DNA from: a bacterium
GTDB lineage: Bacteria; Armatimonadota; Fimbriimonadia; Fimbriimonadales; Fimbriimonadaceae
Assembly: GCA_027485645.1 (NCBI GenBank)
Contig: JAIXQR010000001.1
Location: 299,632 to 363,631 of the forward strand
Length of the DNA: 64,000 nucleotides
Reading direction: 5' to 3'
Shown: positions 1 to 8,578 of the stretch, piece after piece
Numbering within the stretch: position 1 is the first letter of the stretch
Layout of the letters: every line of letters starts with the position of its first letter
The notes under the pieces: model-generated
What the model was told of the DNA's origin: nothing
The model's database searches: none
What the model saw: only the letters and a program-made list of their open reading frames with translations
Program-made: the position numbers and the translations under genes

Positions 1-930
1 GGCAACGACGCGGCGGACTACACCGTGCAGACCTGGCGCTACGTGCCAACGGAGCAGTACGGTGGACCCAAGGTGGACACTGAGGTTAAGCAGCCCAAGT
101 CGATCACGGTTTCGAAGGACCGAAAGAAGGTCTTCGTGGAACTCGACGGCCTCAAGGCCGGAAACGTCGTTTACTTCCGACTCGATCCGACCCTGCTTTC
201 TAAATCTGGTGACAACCTCTGGAGCACAGAAGCTTGGTACACCCTCAACGAAATTCCGCAAAACGCGACGGTTAAGCCCAATCCGGCAAAACCGGTGGTC
301 GGCCTGAGCGAACAGGAAAAGAAGGAAGGCTTCGAACTCCTGTTCGATGGTAAGTCGCTGAGCAACTGGATAGGCTTCCGCCAGAAGGCTGTGCCGACGG
401 GTTGGAAGGCGATCGATGGCGAAATTCGCTTCGTTCCCGGCTCGGGTGGTGGCGGCGATCTTCGAACGATCGATACGTTCAGCGACTTCGATTTCCGATG
501 GGAATGGAAAGTTGGACCGGGCGGGAACAGTGGGATGATGTATCGCTCAACCGAGGAATACACCGCCCCATACGTCACCGGACCGGAGTATCAGTTGCTG
601 GACAACCTTCGGCACAACGATGGCCGAAGCGCAATGACCAGCGCTGGCTCGGTCTATGCGATCTATCCGACGGACCGAGCCCAGGCTCGCGCCGCTGGGC
701 AGTGGAACAGCTCCCGGGTGGTTGCGCGTGGAAACAAGATCGAGCACTGGCTCAACGGAAAGAAGGTCGCGGATTATGTGATCAACAGCCCGGACTGGAA
801 AGAGCGAGTGGTCAAGTCGAAATTCGCCAACGCGGCGATCTACGGACAGCGAGCCGTCGGAAACCTGGTCTTCCAAGATCACGGTGACCCAGTGGCACTG
901 CGAAACATCCGCGTCAAGCGCCTGAAGTAA
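1..930 (+). CDS. DUF1080 (3-keto-disaccharide hydrolase) domain protein, 5' partial
   Basis: The reading frame is open from base 1 (GGC AAC GAC ...), so the N-terminus lies outside the window; the GTG at 25 is internal. About 309 residues are visible. Residues ~1-90 look like the beta-rich tail of a secreted dehydrogenase/PA14-type protein. From ~105 to the end is a DUF1080 concanavalin-like domain, starting at ELLFDGKSLSNWIGF and including GGNSGMMYRS, GPEYQLLDN and the closing LRNIRVKRLK. DUF1080 proteins are exported carbohydrate-active proteins; some hydrolyse 3-keto-glycosides. The exact substrate cannot be told from sequence. The gene is followed by a strong hairpin and then purC, so it appears to end its transcription unit. 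Confidence 0.85.
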   Translation, partial: GNDAADYTVQTWRYVPTEQYGGPKVDTEVKQPKSITVSKDRKKVFVELDGLKAGNVVYFRLDPTLLSKSGDNLWSTEAWYTLNEIPQNATVKPNPAKPVVGLSEQEKKEGFELLFDGKSLSNWIGFRQKAVPTGWKAIDGEIRFVPGSGGGGDLRTIDTFSDFDFRWEWKVGPGGNSGMMYRSTEEYTAPYVTGPEYQLLDNLRHNDGRSAMTSAGSVYAIYPTDRAQARAAGQWNSSRVVARGNKIEHWLNGKKVADYVINSPDWKERVVKSKFANAAIYGQRAVGNLVFQDHGDPVALRNIRVKRLK

Positions 931-940
931 GGAGCAAATT

Positions 941-983
941 GGATTCCGGCGTTAACTCGTCTGACGAGCTGACGCCGGAATCC
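941..983 (+). terminator. Hairpin between the DUF1080 gene and purC
   Basis: A perfect 12-bp inverted repeat (GGATTCCGGCGT at 941-952 with ACGCCGGAATCC at 972-983) encloses a second small dyad, CTCG/CGAG. No T-tract follows. It is the only structure in this intergenic space, so it is probably a terminator or 3'-end stabiliser for the upstream gene. Confidence 0.6.
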
Positions 984-998
984 GCGCAATAATCAGGC

Positions 999-1892
999 AT
1001 GCCTGAACTGCTCCACACCGCCGTTTTTGGACTGCCTCCCGCGCGGTGCGGGAAAGTCCGAGAGGTTTATGATCTGGGAGACGAGTTGCTCATCGTCGCT
1101 ACAGATCGAATTAGCGCCTTCGACGCGGTGATGGCGAACGGAATCCCGGACAAGGGCTGCATCCTCACCCAGATGAGCACGTTCTGGTTTGAGAAATTCT
1201 CAGACCTGTGCCCGAACCACATTATTTCCACCGATGACGCTGAGGTTGCGAGTCGCTGCAAGAAGCCGCAGCCAGAGCTTGCCGGACGATCCACGATTGC
1301 TAAGAAGGCAAAGCCTTTGCCAATCGAGTGCGTCGCCCGCGGCTACATCACCGGAAGCTTGTTTAAGGAGTACACCAAGTCGGGTGGAAACATTCACGGA
1401 CTAGATTTGCCCGCTGGCTTGATAGACGCGTCGCTTCTGCCGGAGCCGATTTTTACACCCGCTACCAAGGCAGAAGAAGGGCACGACGAGAACATCTCGT
1501 TTGCTGCGGTCGTGGATCAAATTGGGCTCGAGGCCGCGGAGTTCATTCGCTCAAAGACTCTTGAGATTTATGCAAAGGCAGCGGAGCACTGCGCAAACGT
1601 CGGCATCATTTTGGCGGACACCAAGTTTGAGTTTGGCTGGACGGATGACGGAATAATCTGGATTGATGAAGCGCTGACCCCCGACTCCAGCCGGTTCTGG
1701 GACGCCGAAAAGTACGCTCCGGGCTCCAGTCCGGCCAGCTACGACAAGCAGTTCGTGCGGAACTATCTTGCCGAAAGTGGCTGGGATCAACTCCCGCCCG
1801 GTCCGGCGCTTCCTGCAGAGATTGTTAGCCAAACCCGAGCGAAGTACGTGGAAGCATTTGGCCGGATCACGGGCCGAAGTTTCGAAGCTTAA
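999..1892 (+). CDS. purC: Phosphoribosylaminoimidazole-succinocarboxamide synthase (SAICAR synthetase)
   Basis: 297 aa. PurC makes SAICAR from CAIR, aspartate and ATP in de novo purine synthesis in the cytoplasm. The N-terminal GKVREVYDLGDELLIVATDR and SAFDAVMANGIPDKG segments are the ATP-binding hallmark. The ECVARGYITGS motif and the late DTKFEFGW and DEALTPDSSRFW motifs are also diagnostic. The length (~300) matches the longer bacterial/yeast ADE1-like form. The start is ATG 999. No good Shine-Dalgarno is visible, but AATAAT ends 5 bases upstream, consistent with a very short leader. The stop overlaps the waaA start (TAATG at 1890-1894), so translation is probably coupled. purE lies two genes downstream in the same operon. 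Confidence 0.95.
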   Translation: MPELLHTAVFGLPPARCGKVREVYDLGDELLIVATDRISAFDAVMANGIPDKGCILTQMSTFWFEKFSDLCPNHIISTDDAEVASRCKKPQPELAGRSTIAKKAKPLPIECVARGYITGSLFKEYTKSGGNIHGLDLPAGLIDASLLPEPIFTPATKAEEGHDENISFAAVVDQIGLEAAEFIRSKTLEIYAKAAEHCANVGIILADTKFEFGWTDDGIIWIDEALTPDSSRFWDAEKYAPGSSPASYDKQFVRNYLAESGWDQLPPGPALPAEIVSQTRAKYVEAFGRITGRSFEA

Positions 1893-3154
1893 TGTTCCTC
1901 GTCTACAACATCGTCCTGACGCTGCTGGCACCAATCTGGGGTCCGTGGATGTGGCTGCGCGCGCGTCGTCGGCAGCCAATGCCGAACTGGAAACAGCGGT
2001 TCGGGCAGTACGACCTTCCGCGTCACGAAAACCGAATCTGGTTTCACGCCGTGTCGGTGGGCGAAGTCGTCGCGGCGAAGCCGATTCTGCAGGCGATCCG
2101 TCGCAAGTTGCCGGAATATGACTTGGTTCTGAGCGTCACGACGAGCAGTGGGTTCGAGACCGCCCAGCCGCTCTTAGGTGGCGTGGTGAACCACGTGATT
2201 TACTTCCCGATTGACGTTGCGCGCTTTCAGCTTGGCGCAATTCAGACCGTCCGTCCGAAGGTCGCCGTGCTCATGGAGACTGAGCTTTGGTTCAACTTCC
2301 TTTGGGCAGCGGACGTATTTGACGTTCCGGTGGTGCTGGTGAATGGCCGCATTAGCGAGCGGAGTTTCCGAGGGATGAACCGCGTTGCGCCGCTGTACAA
2401 GCAGATGGCAAAGTGGCTCAAGGCCGCGCTGATGCAGGCAGCGCCGGATGCGGAGCGGATGACCAGTTTCGGAGCGAAAGACGTGCGCGTCCTTGGAAAC
2501 TGCAAGTTCGATCAAGCGGTGGAATCGGGAGGGAAGTCGGTCGCCGAGTGGCAAGCTGAGCTTGGGCTCTTGCCCGAGAAGCCGGTTGTCATCTTCGGTT
2601 CGATCCGGCACGAGGAGTTTGATGACTGCTTGGCAGAAGCCAAGAAGCTAACACCGGACTACCAAGTTGTGTTCGCGCCCCGGCATATTGATCGAAAAGC
2701 GGAGCTTGACGGTGCGTACGCAAAGCACTTTTCCGGTCCGATTCGGCGTCGATCTGCGGGTGAAAAGTTGGGCGAAGAGCAGATCCTGATTTTAGATTCT
2801 TACGGGGAACTGAGCGCGCTGTACGCGGTCGCCTCGCTCGCGGTCGTTGGAGGCGGGTTTGCCGACCTTGGAGGGCAGAACATCATCCAGCCGCTTGCCC
2901 ACGGGGTGCCGGTCATCCACGGGCCGAATATGCGTAACTTCCGCGACGTGGCGGCCTCGGCGAAGGGCACGACTCAAGTTGGAGCGAGCGAGATCGCGAC
3001 GACGGCAAGACAGCTGCTGGCCGACCCCGCTCGGCTTCGGGCCATCGGAGAGGAAGCACGTGCTTTTGTCGCCGAAAACACCGGTGCGAGCGAGCGCTAT
3101 GCGGAAGCGGTTGTGGAAGTCGCGCGATCGGTGAAAGGTAAGGTGAAAAAATGA
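1892..3154 (+). CDS. waaA: 3-deoxy-D-manno-octulosonic acid (Kdo) transferase
   Basis: 420 aa. WaaA (KdtA) transfers Kdo from CMP-Kdo to lipid A at the inner face of the cytoplasmic membrane. A hydrophobic N-terminal anchor ([20 protein letters not shown]) precedes the GT30 N-terminal domain with [25 protein letters not shown] and the catalytic-region METELWFN. The C-terminal GT-B half has [13 protein letters not shown] and the sugar-nucleotide motif [20 protein letters not shown]. Its presence shows an LPS/lipid A outer membrane. It overlaps purC by one base and purE by four (ATGA). Being placed between two purine genes is unusual and suggests a growth-linked housekeeping operon rather than an LPS cluster. 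Confidence 0.95.
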   Translation: MFLVYNIVLTLLAPIWGPWMWLRARRRQPMPNWKQRFGQYDLPRHENRIWFHAVSVGEVVAAKPILQAIRRKLPEYDLVLSVTTSSGFETAQPLLGGVVNHVIYFPIDVARFQLGAIQTVRPKVAVLMETELWFNFLWAADVFDVPVVLVNGRISERSFRGMNRVAPLYKQMAKWLKAALMQAAPDAERMTSFGAKDVRVLGNCKFDQAVESGGKSVAEWQAELGLLPEKPVVIFGSIRHEEFDDCLAEAKKLTPDYQVVFAPRHIDRKAELDGAYAKHFSGPIRRRSAGEKLGEEQILILDSYGELSALYAVASLAVVGGGFADLGGQNIIQPLAHGVPVIHGPNMRNFRDVAASAKGTTQVGASEIATTARQLLADPARLRAIGEEARAFVAENTGASERYAEAVVEVARSVKGKVKK

Positions 3155-3642
3155 CTCCGACCGTTGGCATTATCATGGGCAGCAAGAGCGACCTTGAGAC
3201 CATGAAACCGGCGGCGGAAATTCTGGCCGAGTTTGGCGTCAGCTGCGAAATTCAGGTTGTGAGCGCTCACCGGACTCCGCTTAAGATGGTGGAATACGCG
3301 CAAAGTGCGAGTGGCCGAGGGCTGAAGGTCATTATTGCCGGCGCAGGCGGCGCGGCTCACCTGCCCGGAATGGTTGCCAGTTTGACGACGCTCCCGGTGA
3401 TTGGCGTGCCGGTCGCACTGAAGCACCTTGGCGGCGAAGACTCGCTCTTGAGCATCGTCCAAATGCCCGCCGGAATCCCGGTTGCGACAGTAGCAATCGG
3501 CAACGCCAAGAACGCCGGATTACTTGCCGTTCGGATTTTGGCAGTAGGAAACGAACGCCTAGAGCAGAAGCTCGTGGCGTTCGCGAAGCAACAGGAAGAG
3601 CTGGTCGCGCAGATGAATCGCGATCTTATCGATATGCTTTGA
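3151..3642 (+). CDS. purE: N5-carboxyaminoimidazole ribonucleotide mutase
   Basis: 163 aa, the normal length for class I PurE. The enzyme moves the carboxyl group of N5-CAIR to C4, giving CAIR, the substrate of PurC two genes upstream. Class I signatures are [17 protein letters not shown] at the N-terminus, the [11 protein letters not shown] active-site loop with its catalytic His, and the [15 protein letters not shown] and [15 protein letters not shown] segments. The start ATG overlaps the waaA stop by four bases. The 3' end overlaps the convergent PI-PLC-like gene by 17 bases. No purK is adjacent. Confidence 0.96.
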   Translation: MTPTVGIIMGSKSDLETMKPAAEILAEFGVSCEIQVVSAHRTPLKMVEYAQSASGRGLKVIIAGAGGAAHLPGMVASLTTLPVIGVPVALKHLGGEDSLLSIVQMPAGIPVATVAIGNAKNAGLLAVRILAVGNERLEQKLVAFAKQQEELVAQMNRDLIDML

Positions 3643-4393
3643 GGAAACCCGCCAGCTTTGCGGGCTGATCGGTGCCGATGACATCAACGTCGAAGTCTCT
3701 CAGCGTCTTCCAAGCGACCGGCGTATCTGGAGTGGCCCAGAACCGCAACTTCTGGCCCTGCCGATGGGCTCGGTTGACGGCGAGTTGTAGCTTGAACCGA
3801 TCCTTGTTGTTCACCGCACCGGAGCCTCGCCATTCAAAGTTTTCGTACCAACTGTCGCTGATCAGCGGCATCAGCTCCGCATCGATTTTTTCTAGGTCGG
3901 ACAGGCGCCCGTCGATGAATGCGTATCGGACGTCCTCCTTTTTGACGATATCAATCGGCCGATCTCCGCTGAGAATGATTCGGATTGCCGAAGGCACGAC
4001 TCCGCCCGGAATGCTGTAGCCGGTGAAGTACTGTTGATTCGGTTTTACGAGTTGCTTCAGCAGTGCGTACGCTTCGGGCCCCTTCTCTTTGATGTCCACG
4101 AGCAGCCATAGCTCCTCGCGTGGGCCGTAGATCCAGCCACCGTTCTCTTTGGCCCGCGCTACAAGCGGGTTCAAGTACATCGATTCGATGGTGTTTCCCG
4201 GCTTGAGATCCTTCTTGTCGTGACCCACAAGGAGCTTGCCATTGACCGGGAACACGTCGACTTCGATGCTCTTGAACCCGAGTGATACGGCTTCGGTCAG
4301 CGGCTTCGGGTTGACGTAGTCGTTGTGGGCGTGCGCATTCGGCAAATACACCGATTGCGAGAGCCCAAGGAGAAGCGCGCTGATAATGGCCAT
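3626..4393 (-). CDS. Secreted PI-PLC-like / GDPD-fold phosphodiesterase (AIM6-like)
   Basis: 255 aa. A short signal peptide ([17 protein letters not shown]) is followed at once by [14 protein letters not shown], the HAHNDY motif of the AIM6-like PI-PLC family. [21 protein letters not shown] follows, supplying the second acidic and His active-site positions of the TIM barrel. LLVDIKEKG and the final [17 protein letters not shown] complete the fold. It is likely an exported phosphodiesterase; the substrate (glycerophosphodiester or inositol lipid head group) is unknown. It starts 7 bases after the DUF4139-like gene on the same strand, so the two probably share a transcript. The last 17 bases overlap purE. 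Confidence 0.8.
   Translation of the reverse strand: MAIISALLLGLSQSVYLPNAHAHNDYVNPKPLTEAVSLGFKSIEVDVFPVNGKLLVGHDKKDLKPGNTIESMYLNPLVARAKENGGWIYGPREELWLLVDIKEKGPEAYALLKQLVKPNQQYFTGYSIPGGVVPSAIRIILSGDRPIDIVKKEDVRYAFIDGRLSDLEKIDAELMPLISDSWYENFEWRGSGAVNNKDRFKLQLAVNRAHRQGQKLRFWATPDTPVAWKTLRDFDVDVIGTDQPAKLAGFLKAYR
3648..3664 (+). terminator. Small hairpin just after purE
   Basis: CCCGC-CAGCTTT-GCGGG starts six bases after the purE stop, inside the end of the convergent gene. It is a possible terminator for the purC operon. The stem is only 5 bp and no T-run follows. Confidence 0.35.
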
Positions 4394-4400
4394 AGGGTGA

Positions 4401-6008
4401 CTAGCTACTTCGCAGGTAGAGCTTGTAGCTGTAATTCAGTTTAAGCGATTTACCGGGCGAAAGCGTTGGATTCCATGTTAACGTTGCGTTCGGGTTCACG
4501 GCTTTGAGCCCCTTGGCCGTTTTTGCGACTTCGGCGGTCTCGGCTTCCAAGATTTCGCCGCTGATCTGTTTTCGAATTCGAAGCTTGACTTCCTTGTTCT
4601 TGTCGTTCCGAATCTCGATGACGCCCTTTAGGGTGACCAGGTCGTAGAGCGGCTGCTCGCTGTTGAAGTACTTGATCGCGCCCCGCTGTCGGGAAAGCTC
4701 TTCTTCCGTCGCTTCGACTCGGATGTCGAGCGACTTGTTGATCTGGAGTTCGGCATCGGCGTTCGCGGGGGTGTAGTTCAGCATCCCTTGGCCGACGATG
4801 TCACCTTTGCTGAAGGCTGTTGCAATGCTGGTCGTAAGCGGCTGGCCCGAGGTGTTGCGGAACTGCAACGTGTTCCATACATCAGCGGGACCGTCTGGCA
4901 ATCCTCGGTAGGTTGAATCCGGCGACGTTGAGTCGGGAAGGTCAGCCGTGAAGAGGGTCTTGTAAGGAGACTTTGCCTCGAAGAGGATGTAGTAGCCGCG
5001 GTCGCCCGTCTTGAGCGAAACCTTTGGATACTTGTAGAAGAACAGGTCTTCTTTCTGCTCGCCGCTCGCGTCGGCTGGCGCAGACATTCCCGCACTGAAG
5101 TCGGCCATGACGGCCTCCTTTGCCATTCGATTCTGAGTCATCATTGCGGCCGGAGCCTGAGAACCACCGCCGAATCCACCGCCAAGGAACGGACCATTCG
5201 TTGGAGATCCGCTTAGGAATGGTTCTAGAACGCTGGCCCAGGGAAGGTTCGGGAAGCCGGTAATGAGCCGCACGTCGATGTTTTCGAAATCGTTGAGGTC
5301 GTTGCTGATCGTAGCTTTCGAGATGACTTTGAGTTCTTTATCATCGGTCAGTTCGATCGCGTAGCCCGGGGTCCAGGAGATTCCACGCTCTAGAGACAGC
5401 ATCTGAATTTTGCCTTTGCCCGTGGTTTTGAATTGGACCACGCGTGTGGCAGATTCGTATGAGGTCGTATATACGAGTTGTCCGTCTTCCGGCGTGATCC
5501 TTTGAATGCCGGCTTTCGTCAAGACTTGTTGGCCGGTTGGCGTTTCGATCGCGATATAGTCGCCGTTTATTGCAAGCAACTTTCCTCTAACGAACGGATA
5601 ACCAGCCTCTCCTTGCCGATAGTCAAGCTGTAGCACCTTGCCAACGTTTGCGGCAAGAATCTGCTCAAGACTTCCAAGATTGGTGGTCTCTGGCTTTTTC
5701 AGGGTCGTGGCCGTAACCGCCTTTAATTGCGCGCCTCCGACCGTGCTGAACCACAAGGTGCCGATGGAACTTTGCGGAATGTAGCTCAAGTTAGTGGTGC
5801 CAGATTCATCAATCTCGAACTGCCTGGTGACGACGGCGTAGCCGTTCTTGAACATCGCGACGTCCACGATCTTTGCTTCATTTACGACGCTTCGCTTTGC
5901 AAACTCGGGCTTGGCAAACTCGAATTGGCTCAAGGCTCCAATTAGGCTGGGGTTCTCAAACGGGGTGGGAGCCAAAAAGGCGGAAATACATGCAATCGCG
6001 AGATTCAT
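4401..6008 (-). CDS. Exported DUF4139-like protein
   Basis: 535 aa from the ATG at 6008, chosen because it begins a signal peptide (MNLAIACISAFLAPT) and has an AGGAA ribosome-binding sequence about eight bases upstream; a longer in-frame start lacks these. The body is beta-rich. It contains KIVDVAMFKNGYAVVTR near the N-terminus, VTRQFEI and SIGTLWFSTVG, and a central GISWTPGYAIEL that is typical of DUF4139/mucoidy-inhibitor-A-like proteins. A Gly/Ser-rich segment (~270-310) separates two beta domains. The C-terminus has TLSPGKSLKLNYSYKLYL. The biochemical function of this family is not established. It is cotranscribed with the PI-PLC-like gene downstream. Confidence 0.7.
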   Translation of the reverse strand: MNLAIACISAFLAPTPFENPSLIGALSQFEFAKPEFAKRSVVNEAKIVDVAMFKNGYAVVTRQFEIDESGTTNLSYIPQSSIGTLWFSTVGGAQLKAVTATTLKKPETTNLGSLEQILAANVGKVLQLDYRQGEAGYPFVRGKLLAINGDYIAIETPTGQQVLTKAGIQRITPEDGQLVYTTSYESATRVVQFKTTGKGKIQMLSLERGISWTPGYAIELTDDKELKVISKATISNDLNDFENIDVRLITGFPNLPWASVLEPFLSGSPTNGPFLGGGFGGGSQAPAAMMTQNRMAKEAVMADFSAGMSAPADASGEQKEDLFFYKYPKVSLKTGDRGYYILFEAKSPYKTLFTADLPDSTSPDSTYRGLPDGPADVWNTLQFRNTSGQPLTTSIATAFSKGDIVGQGMLNYTPANADAELQINKSLDIRVEATEEELSRQRGAIKYFNSEQPLYDLVTLKGVIEIRNDKNKEVKLRIRKQISGEILEAETAEVAKTAKGLKAVNPNATLTWNPTLSPGKSLKLNYSYKLYLRSS

Positions 6009-6164
6009 AAGGCGTTCCTGACGGGAGTCCAAACGACTCAAACCGATCAAAGTTTCAAATCTCGGAGAATTCCCTGAGGAAAATTGGGATGATTCCGATA
6101 ATATCCTTAGCTTTATCAGAAAAAGTATGTTAAGGTAACGCTAAAGGTTGAGAAGGGAGTCTCT

Positions 6165-6386
6165 ATGACAATTGCTGAAAGGAATCGGCGAATTCGGAAA
6201 GATGCCTCACAGAAAGCCATCGAGGGCTTTTTCGTGTGGTTCATCATCGTGGCAACTTGGCACGTCGCGGCGGCGATGTGGTTCTTCCGAGACCTGCTCT
6301 CGGCGGTCATGGTGCTCATCATCGGCACAGGGCTGGTGGGCGCGCTACGCGGCTTAGATCGCATCAAGCAGTTTCTGCTGAGCTGA
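6165..6386 (+). CDS. Small two-helix membrane protein
   Basis: 73 aa. ATG 6165 has a good ribosome-binding site (AGAAGGGAG). A basic N-terminus (TIAERNRRIRKDASQK) precedes two hydrophobic segments at ~20-40 (GFFVWFIIVATWHVAAAMWF) and ~45-60. This resembles the 2TM-domain small proteins found next to bacterial regulators. A perfect terminator hairpin follows, and a DtxR-type regulator comes next. I do not recognise a specific function. Confidence 0.7.
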   Translation: MTIAERNRRIRKDASQKAIEGFFVWFIIVATWHVAAAMWFFRDLLSAVMVLIIGTGLVGALRGLDRIKQFLLS

Positions 6387-6389
6387 GCG

Positions 6390-6426
6390 ATTGTTGCCGA
6401 CGCTGCTCGTGAGTGTCGGCAACAAT
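6390..6426 (+). terminator. Terminator hairpin after the 2TM gene
   Basis: A perfect 12-bp stem (ATTGTTGCCGAC at 6390-6401 with GTCGGCAACAAT at 6415-6426) and a 13-base loop begin four bases after the stop codon. The symmetric A/T ends could make it work in both directions. Confidence 0.75.
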
Positions 6427-6541
6427 CTATTCGGTATTCGCGAATTGCGAATGGCATGGGCGGGCCCTGGTACTTGGGCTAACTCTGTTCACCGTCACGA
6501 ATGCGACGGCATGGCTGCACTACGGTAGGAGAATTGACACC

Positions 6542-6547
6542 CATAAT
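6542..6547 (+). promoter_or_regulatory. -10 element of a leaderless promoter for the DtxR-type gene
   Basis: CATAAT ends exactly six bases before ATG 6554, the spacing seen at several other genes in the window. Confidence 0.5.
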
Positions 6548-6553
6548 AGATTC

Positions 6554-7264
6554 ATGCCGAAGCAAGAACTCACGCTGAGAGTCCCCGCGAGTTGCCGACC
6601 GCGTAGCGAAGATCAGAAGCAGCGCGCTTTCAGCGAAAGCGTCGAAGAGTACGTCGAGGGCATCTTCCGGCTCCAGAAAGAGGTCGATTCGGTTTCGACG
6701 GGCGAAATTGCGACGTACATGCAGGTGAGCGCTGGCAGCGCTTCGACCATGGTCAAGAAACTTGCCGAAATGGGATTGGCCGAGCATTCGCCTTACCAAG
6801 GTATTCGACTCACCGAGTTTGGCGAAAAGGTTGCGAAGCAGCTCACCCGGGCGCATCGGATTCTGGAACGGTTCTTAGTCGACGAGCTCGATCTTCCGTG
6901 GGACGATGTGCATGAACTCGCTTGCAAGCTAGAGCACTATTTGTCGGAGGACGTGATCGACAAAATGGACACCAAGCTTGGGCACCCAACAACGTGTCCA
7001 CACGGCAACCCGGTTGACCCAGATGCTCCGGATCCTAGTTTTCGCTTACAAGAAGCGCCGGTCGGAAAGCTCAAGGTTTTCCGAATCTCGGACGAGCGGG
7101 TGGAGTTCCTTCGACGGCTGGATGACCTCGGCCTGCGCCCTGGAGCTGAGTTCGAGGCGACGGGCAGCACCCCGGTCGATAAGCTGATCCACCTAAAGGT
7201 CGGCGACCAAACGCACACGGTCGGAAACGAGATTGCTCGTCACCTTTGGGTCGTGCTAGCGTAG
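6554..7264 (+). CDS. DtxR/MntR-family metal-dependent transcriptional regulator
   Basis: 236 aa from ATG 6554. The N-terminal winged helix-turn-helix (SVEEYVEGIFRLQKE, then STGEIATYMQVSAGSASTMVKKLAEMGLAEH) is the DtxR DNA-binding domain. The dimerisation/metal-binding domain follows, with AHRILERFLVDELD, HELACKLEHYLSEDVIDKMD and LGHPTTCPHGNPV, which carry the Cys/His/Glu metal ligands. Residues ~160-236 form an SH3-like FeoA domain. The family represses iron or manganese uptake genes when metal is bound; which metal cannot be told here. The Y-family polymerase gene begins 9 bases downstream, and its -10 sits on this gene's stop codon. Confidence 0.9.
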   Translation: MPKQELTLRVPASCRPRSEDQKQRAFSESVEEYVEGIFRLQKEVDSVSTGEIATYMQVSAGSASTMVKKLAEMGLAEHSPYQGIRLTEFGEKVAKQLTRAHRILERFLVDELDLPWDDVHELACKLEHYLSEDVIDKMDTKLGHPTTCPHGNPVDPDAPDPSFRLQEAPVGKLKVFRISDERVEFLRRLDDLGLRPGAEFEATGSTPVDKLIHLKVGDQTHTVGNEIARHLWVVLA

Positions 7265-7267
7265 AAT
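7262..7267 (+). promoter_or_regulatory. -10 element of a leaderless promoter for the Y-family polymerase
   Basis: TAGAAT includes the TAG stop of the DtxR-type gene. A 6-base spacer (AAGACT) separates it from ATG 7274. Confidence 0.55.
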
Positions 7268-7273
7268 AAGACT

Positions 7274-8560
7274 ATGGTAGACGATGTTCTACCCATAGAG
7301 AAGCAGTCGCGCCCCCTCAGCACGCTGTTCTTGGACCTCAATTCCTACTTTGCGAGCGTTGAGCAACAAGAGCGGCCAGAGCTTCGTGGCGAACCGGTTG
7401 CCGTCGTTCCGGTGGACGCAGACACCAGCTTCGTAATTGCCGCGAGTTATGAGGCTAAGCGGTTCGGGGTGAAGTGCGGAACCATGATTCGCGACGCGAA
7501 ACGCATGTGCCCGGGAATCGCGATTGTCAAGGCGCGGCCGGCCGTTTACGTGGGGTACCACCATCGGGTCCTGGAAGTTGTAGAGAATGTGCTGCCGGTA
7601 GACCAGGTCTGCAGCATCGACGAAATGCGGTTTCGGCTCATCGGAGCCGAGCGCGATCCAGTACACGCTCAAGAACTTGCGTTGAGCCTAAAGCGCAAGT
7701 TGCGCGAGGATATAGGGCCCGAAATCCGGGCCAGCATCGGCATCGCAACCAATCCGTTCCTGGCCAAAATCGCGACTGAGATTCAGAAACCGGATGGGCT
7801 CGTAGTTCTCCAGAAAGAAGATCTGCCCGACCGGTTGTACGGGCTCAAGCTGACCGATTTCACGGGAATCAACAAACGCATGGCGGCACGCCTGAATGCG
7901 GCGGGAATCTTTACCTCCCAGCAAATGCTGGCGACCAGTCGGGCGGACCTGCGGCAAGCGTTTGGATCGATCATCGGCGAGCGGTGGTGGTACCTGCTGC
8001 GCGGCTACGAACTGCCGGAGGAGGAAGTGGATCGAAAGACGCTTTCGCACAGTCACGTCTTGGCGCCAAAACTACGCACCGAGCAAGGTTGCCGCGAGGT
8101 GCTCATGCGCCTGATTCAAAAGGCTTCGGCACGGTTGCGGTCCCAGAACCTTTGCACCACCGCCATGTCGGTCCGGGTCAGCGGGTTCGAAAAGACTTGG
8201 GAAGCCAAGGTAAAGCTGCCTCCAACTCAAGACACGATCACCATGAACGACAACTTTCTCCGCGTTTGGGAAAGCCGGGATTTTGTGAAGCCGAGAAGCG
8301 TGTCGGTCTGCTTCTACGAACTCCATGAACCGGGCCAAGTCACGCCTAGCCTATTTGAGGATGTTCAGGAGCGAGCCGAGCTGATGAAGGCGATGGACGG
8401 AGTGAATCAGAAATTTGGAAAGAACACCGTTTTCTTGGCCGCAATGGAGAAAGCTAAGGATTCAGCGGACGAGAAGATTGCGTTCCAAAAGACTTGGCTG
8501 TTCCAAGAAGGAAAGGGCGACAACGAATGGGTCAATACTTTTCGCGGATTACGCGACTGA
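7274..8560 (+). CDS. Y-family translesion DNA polymerase (DinB/UmuC type)
   Basis: 428 aa. The palm/fingers begin with TLFLDLNSYFASVEQ (first catalytic Asp). AASYEAKRFGVKCGTMIRDA is the Y-family fingers motif, and VCSIDEMRFRL supplies the catalytic Asp-Glu pair. The thumb has a helix-hairpin-helix (LKLTDFTGINKRMAARLNAAGI). A little-finger domain follows (SHSHVLAPKLR, then ASARLRSQNL). These enzymes copy damaged DNA with low fidelity. Whether it is closer to DinB or to UmuC/ImuB-like polymerases is uncertain. No LexA box is obvious at its start. Confidence 0.88.
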   Translation: MVDDVLPIEKQSRPLSTLFLDLNSYFASVEQQERPELRGEPVAVVPVDADTSFVIAASYEAKRFGVKCGTMIRDAKRMCPGIAIVKARPAVYVGYHHRVLEVVENVLPVDQVCSIDEMRFRLIGAERDPVHAQELALSLKRKLREDIGPEIRASIGIATNPFLAKIATEIQKPDGLVVLQKEDLPDRLYGLKLTDFTGINKRMAARLNAAGIFTSQQMLATSRADLRQAFGSIIGERWWYLLRGYELPEEEVDRKTLSHSHVLAPKLRTEQGCREVLMRLIQKASARLRSQNLCTTAMSVRVSGFEKTWEAKVKLPPTQDTITMNDNFLRVWESRDFVKPRSVSVCFYELHEPGQVTPSLFEDVQERAELMKAMDGVNQKFGKNTVFLAAMEKAKDSADEKIAFQKTWLFQEGKGDNEWVNTFRGLRD

Positions 8561-8566
8561 AAACGT

Positions 8567-8572
8567 TATCAT
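8567..8572 (+). promoter_or_regulatory. -10 element of a leaderless promoter for the GDPD gene
   Basis: TATCAT with a 6-base spacer (GAATAT) lies before GTG 8579. Confidence 0.55.
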
Positions 8573-8578
8573 GAATAT

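Noticed and set aside
6534..6539. TTGACA as a -35 box for the DtxR-type gene
   Set aside because: It lies only two bases from the CATAAT hexamer, far from the ~17-base spacing required.
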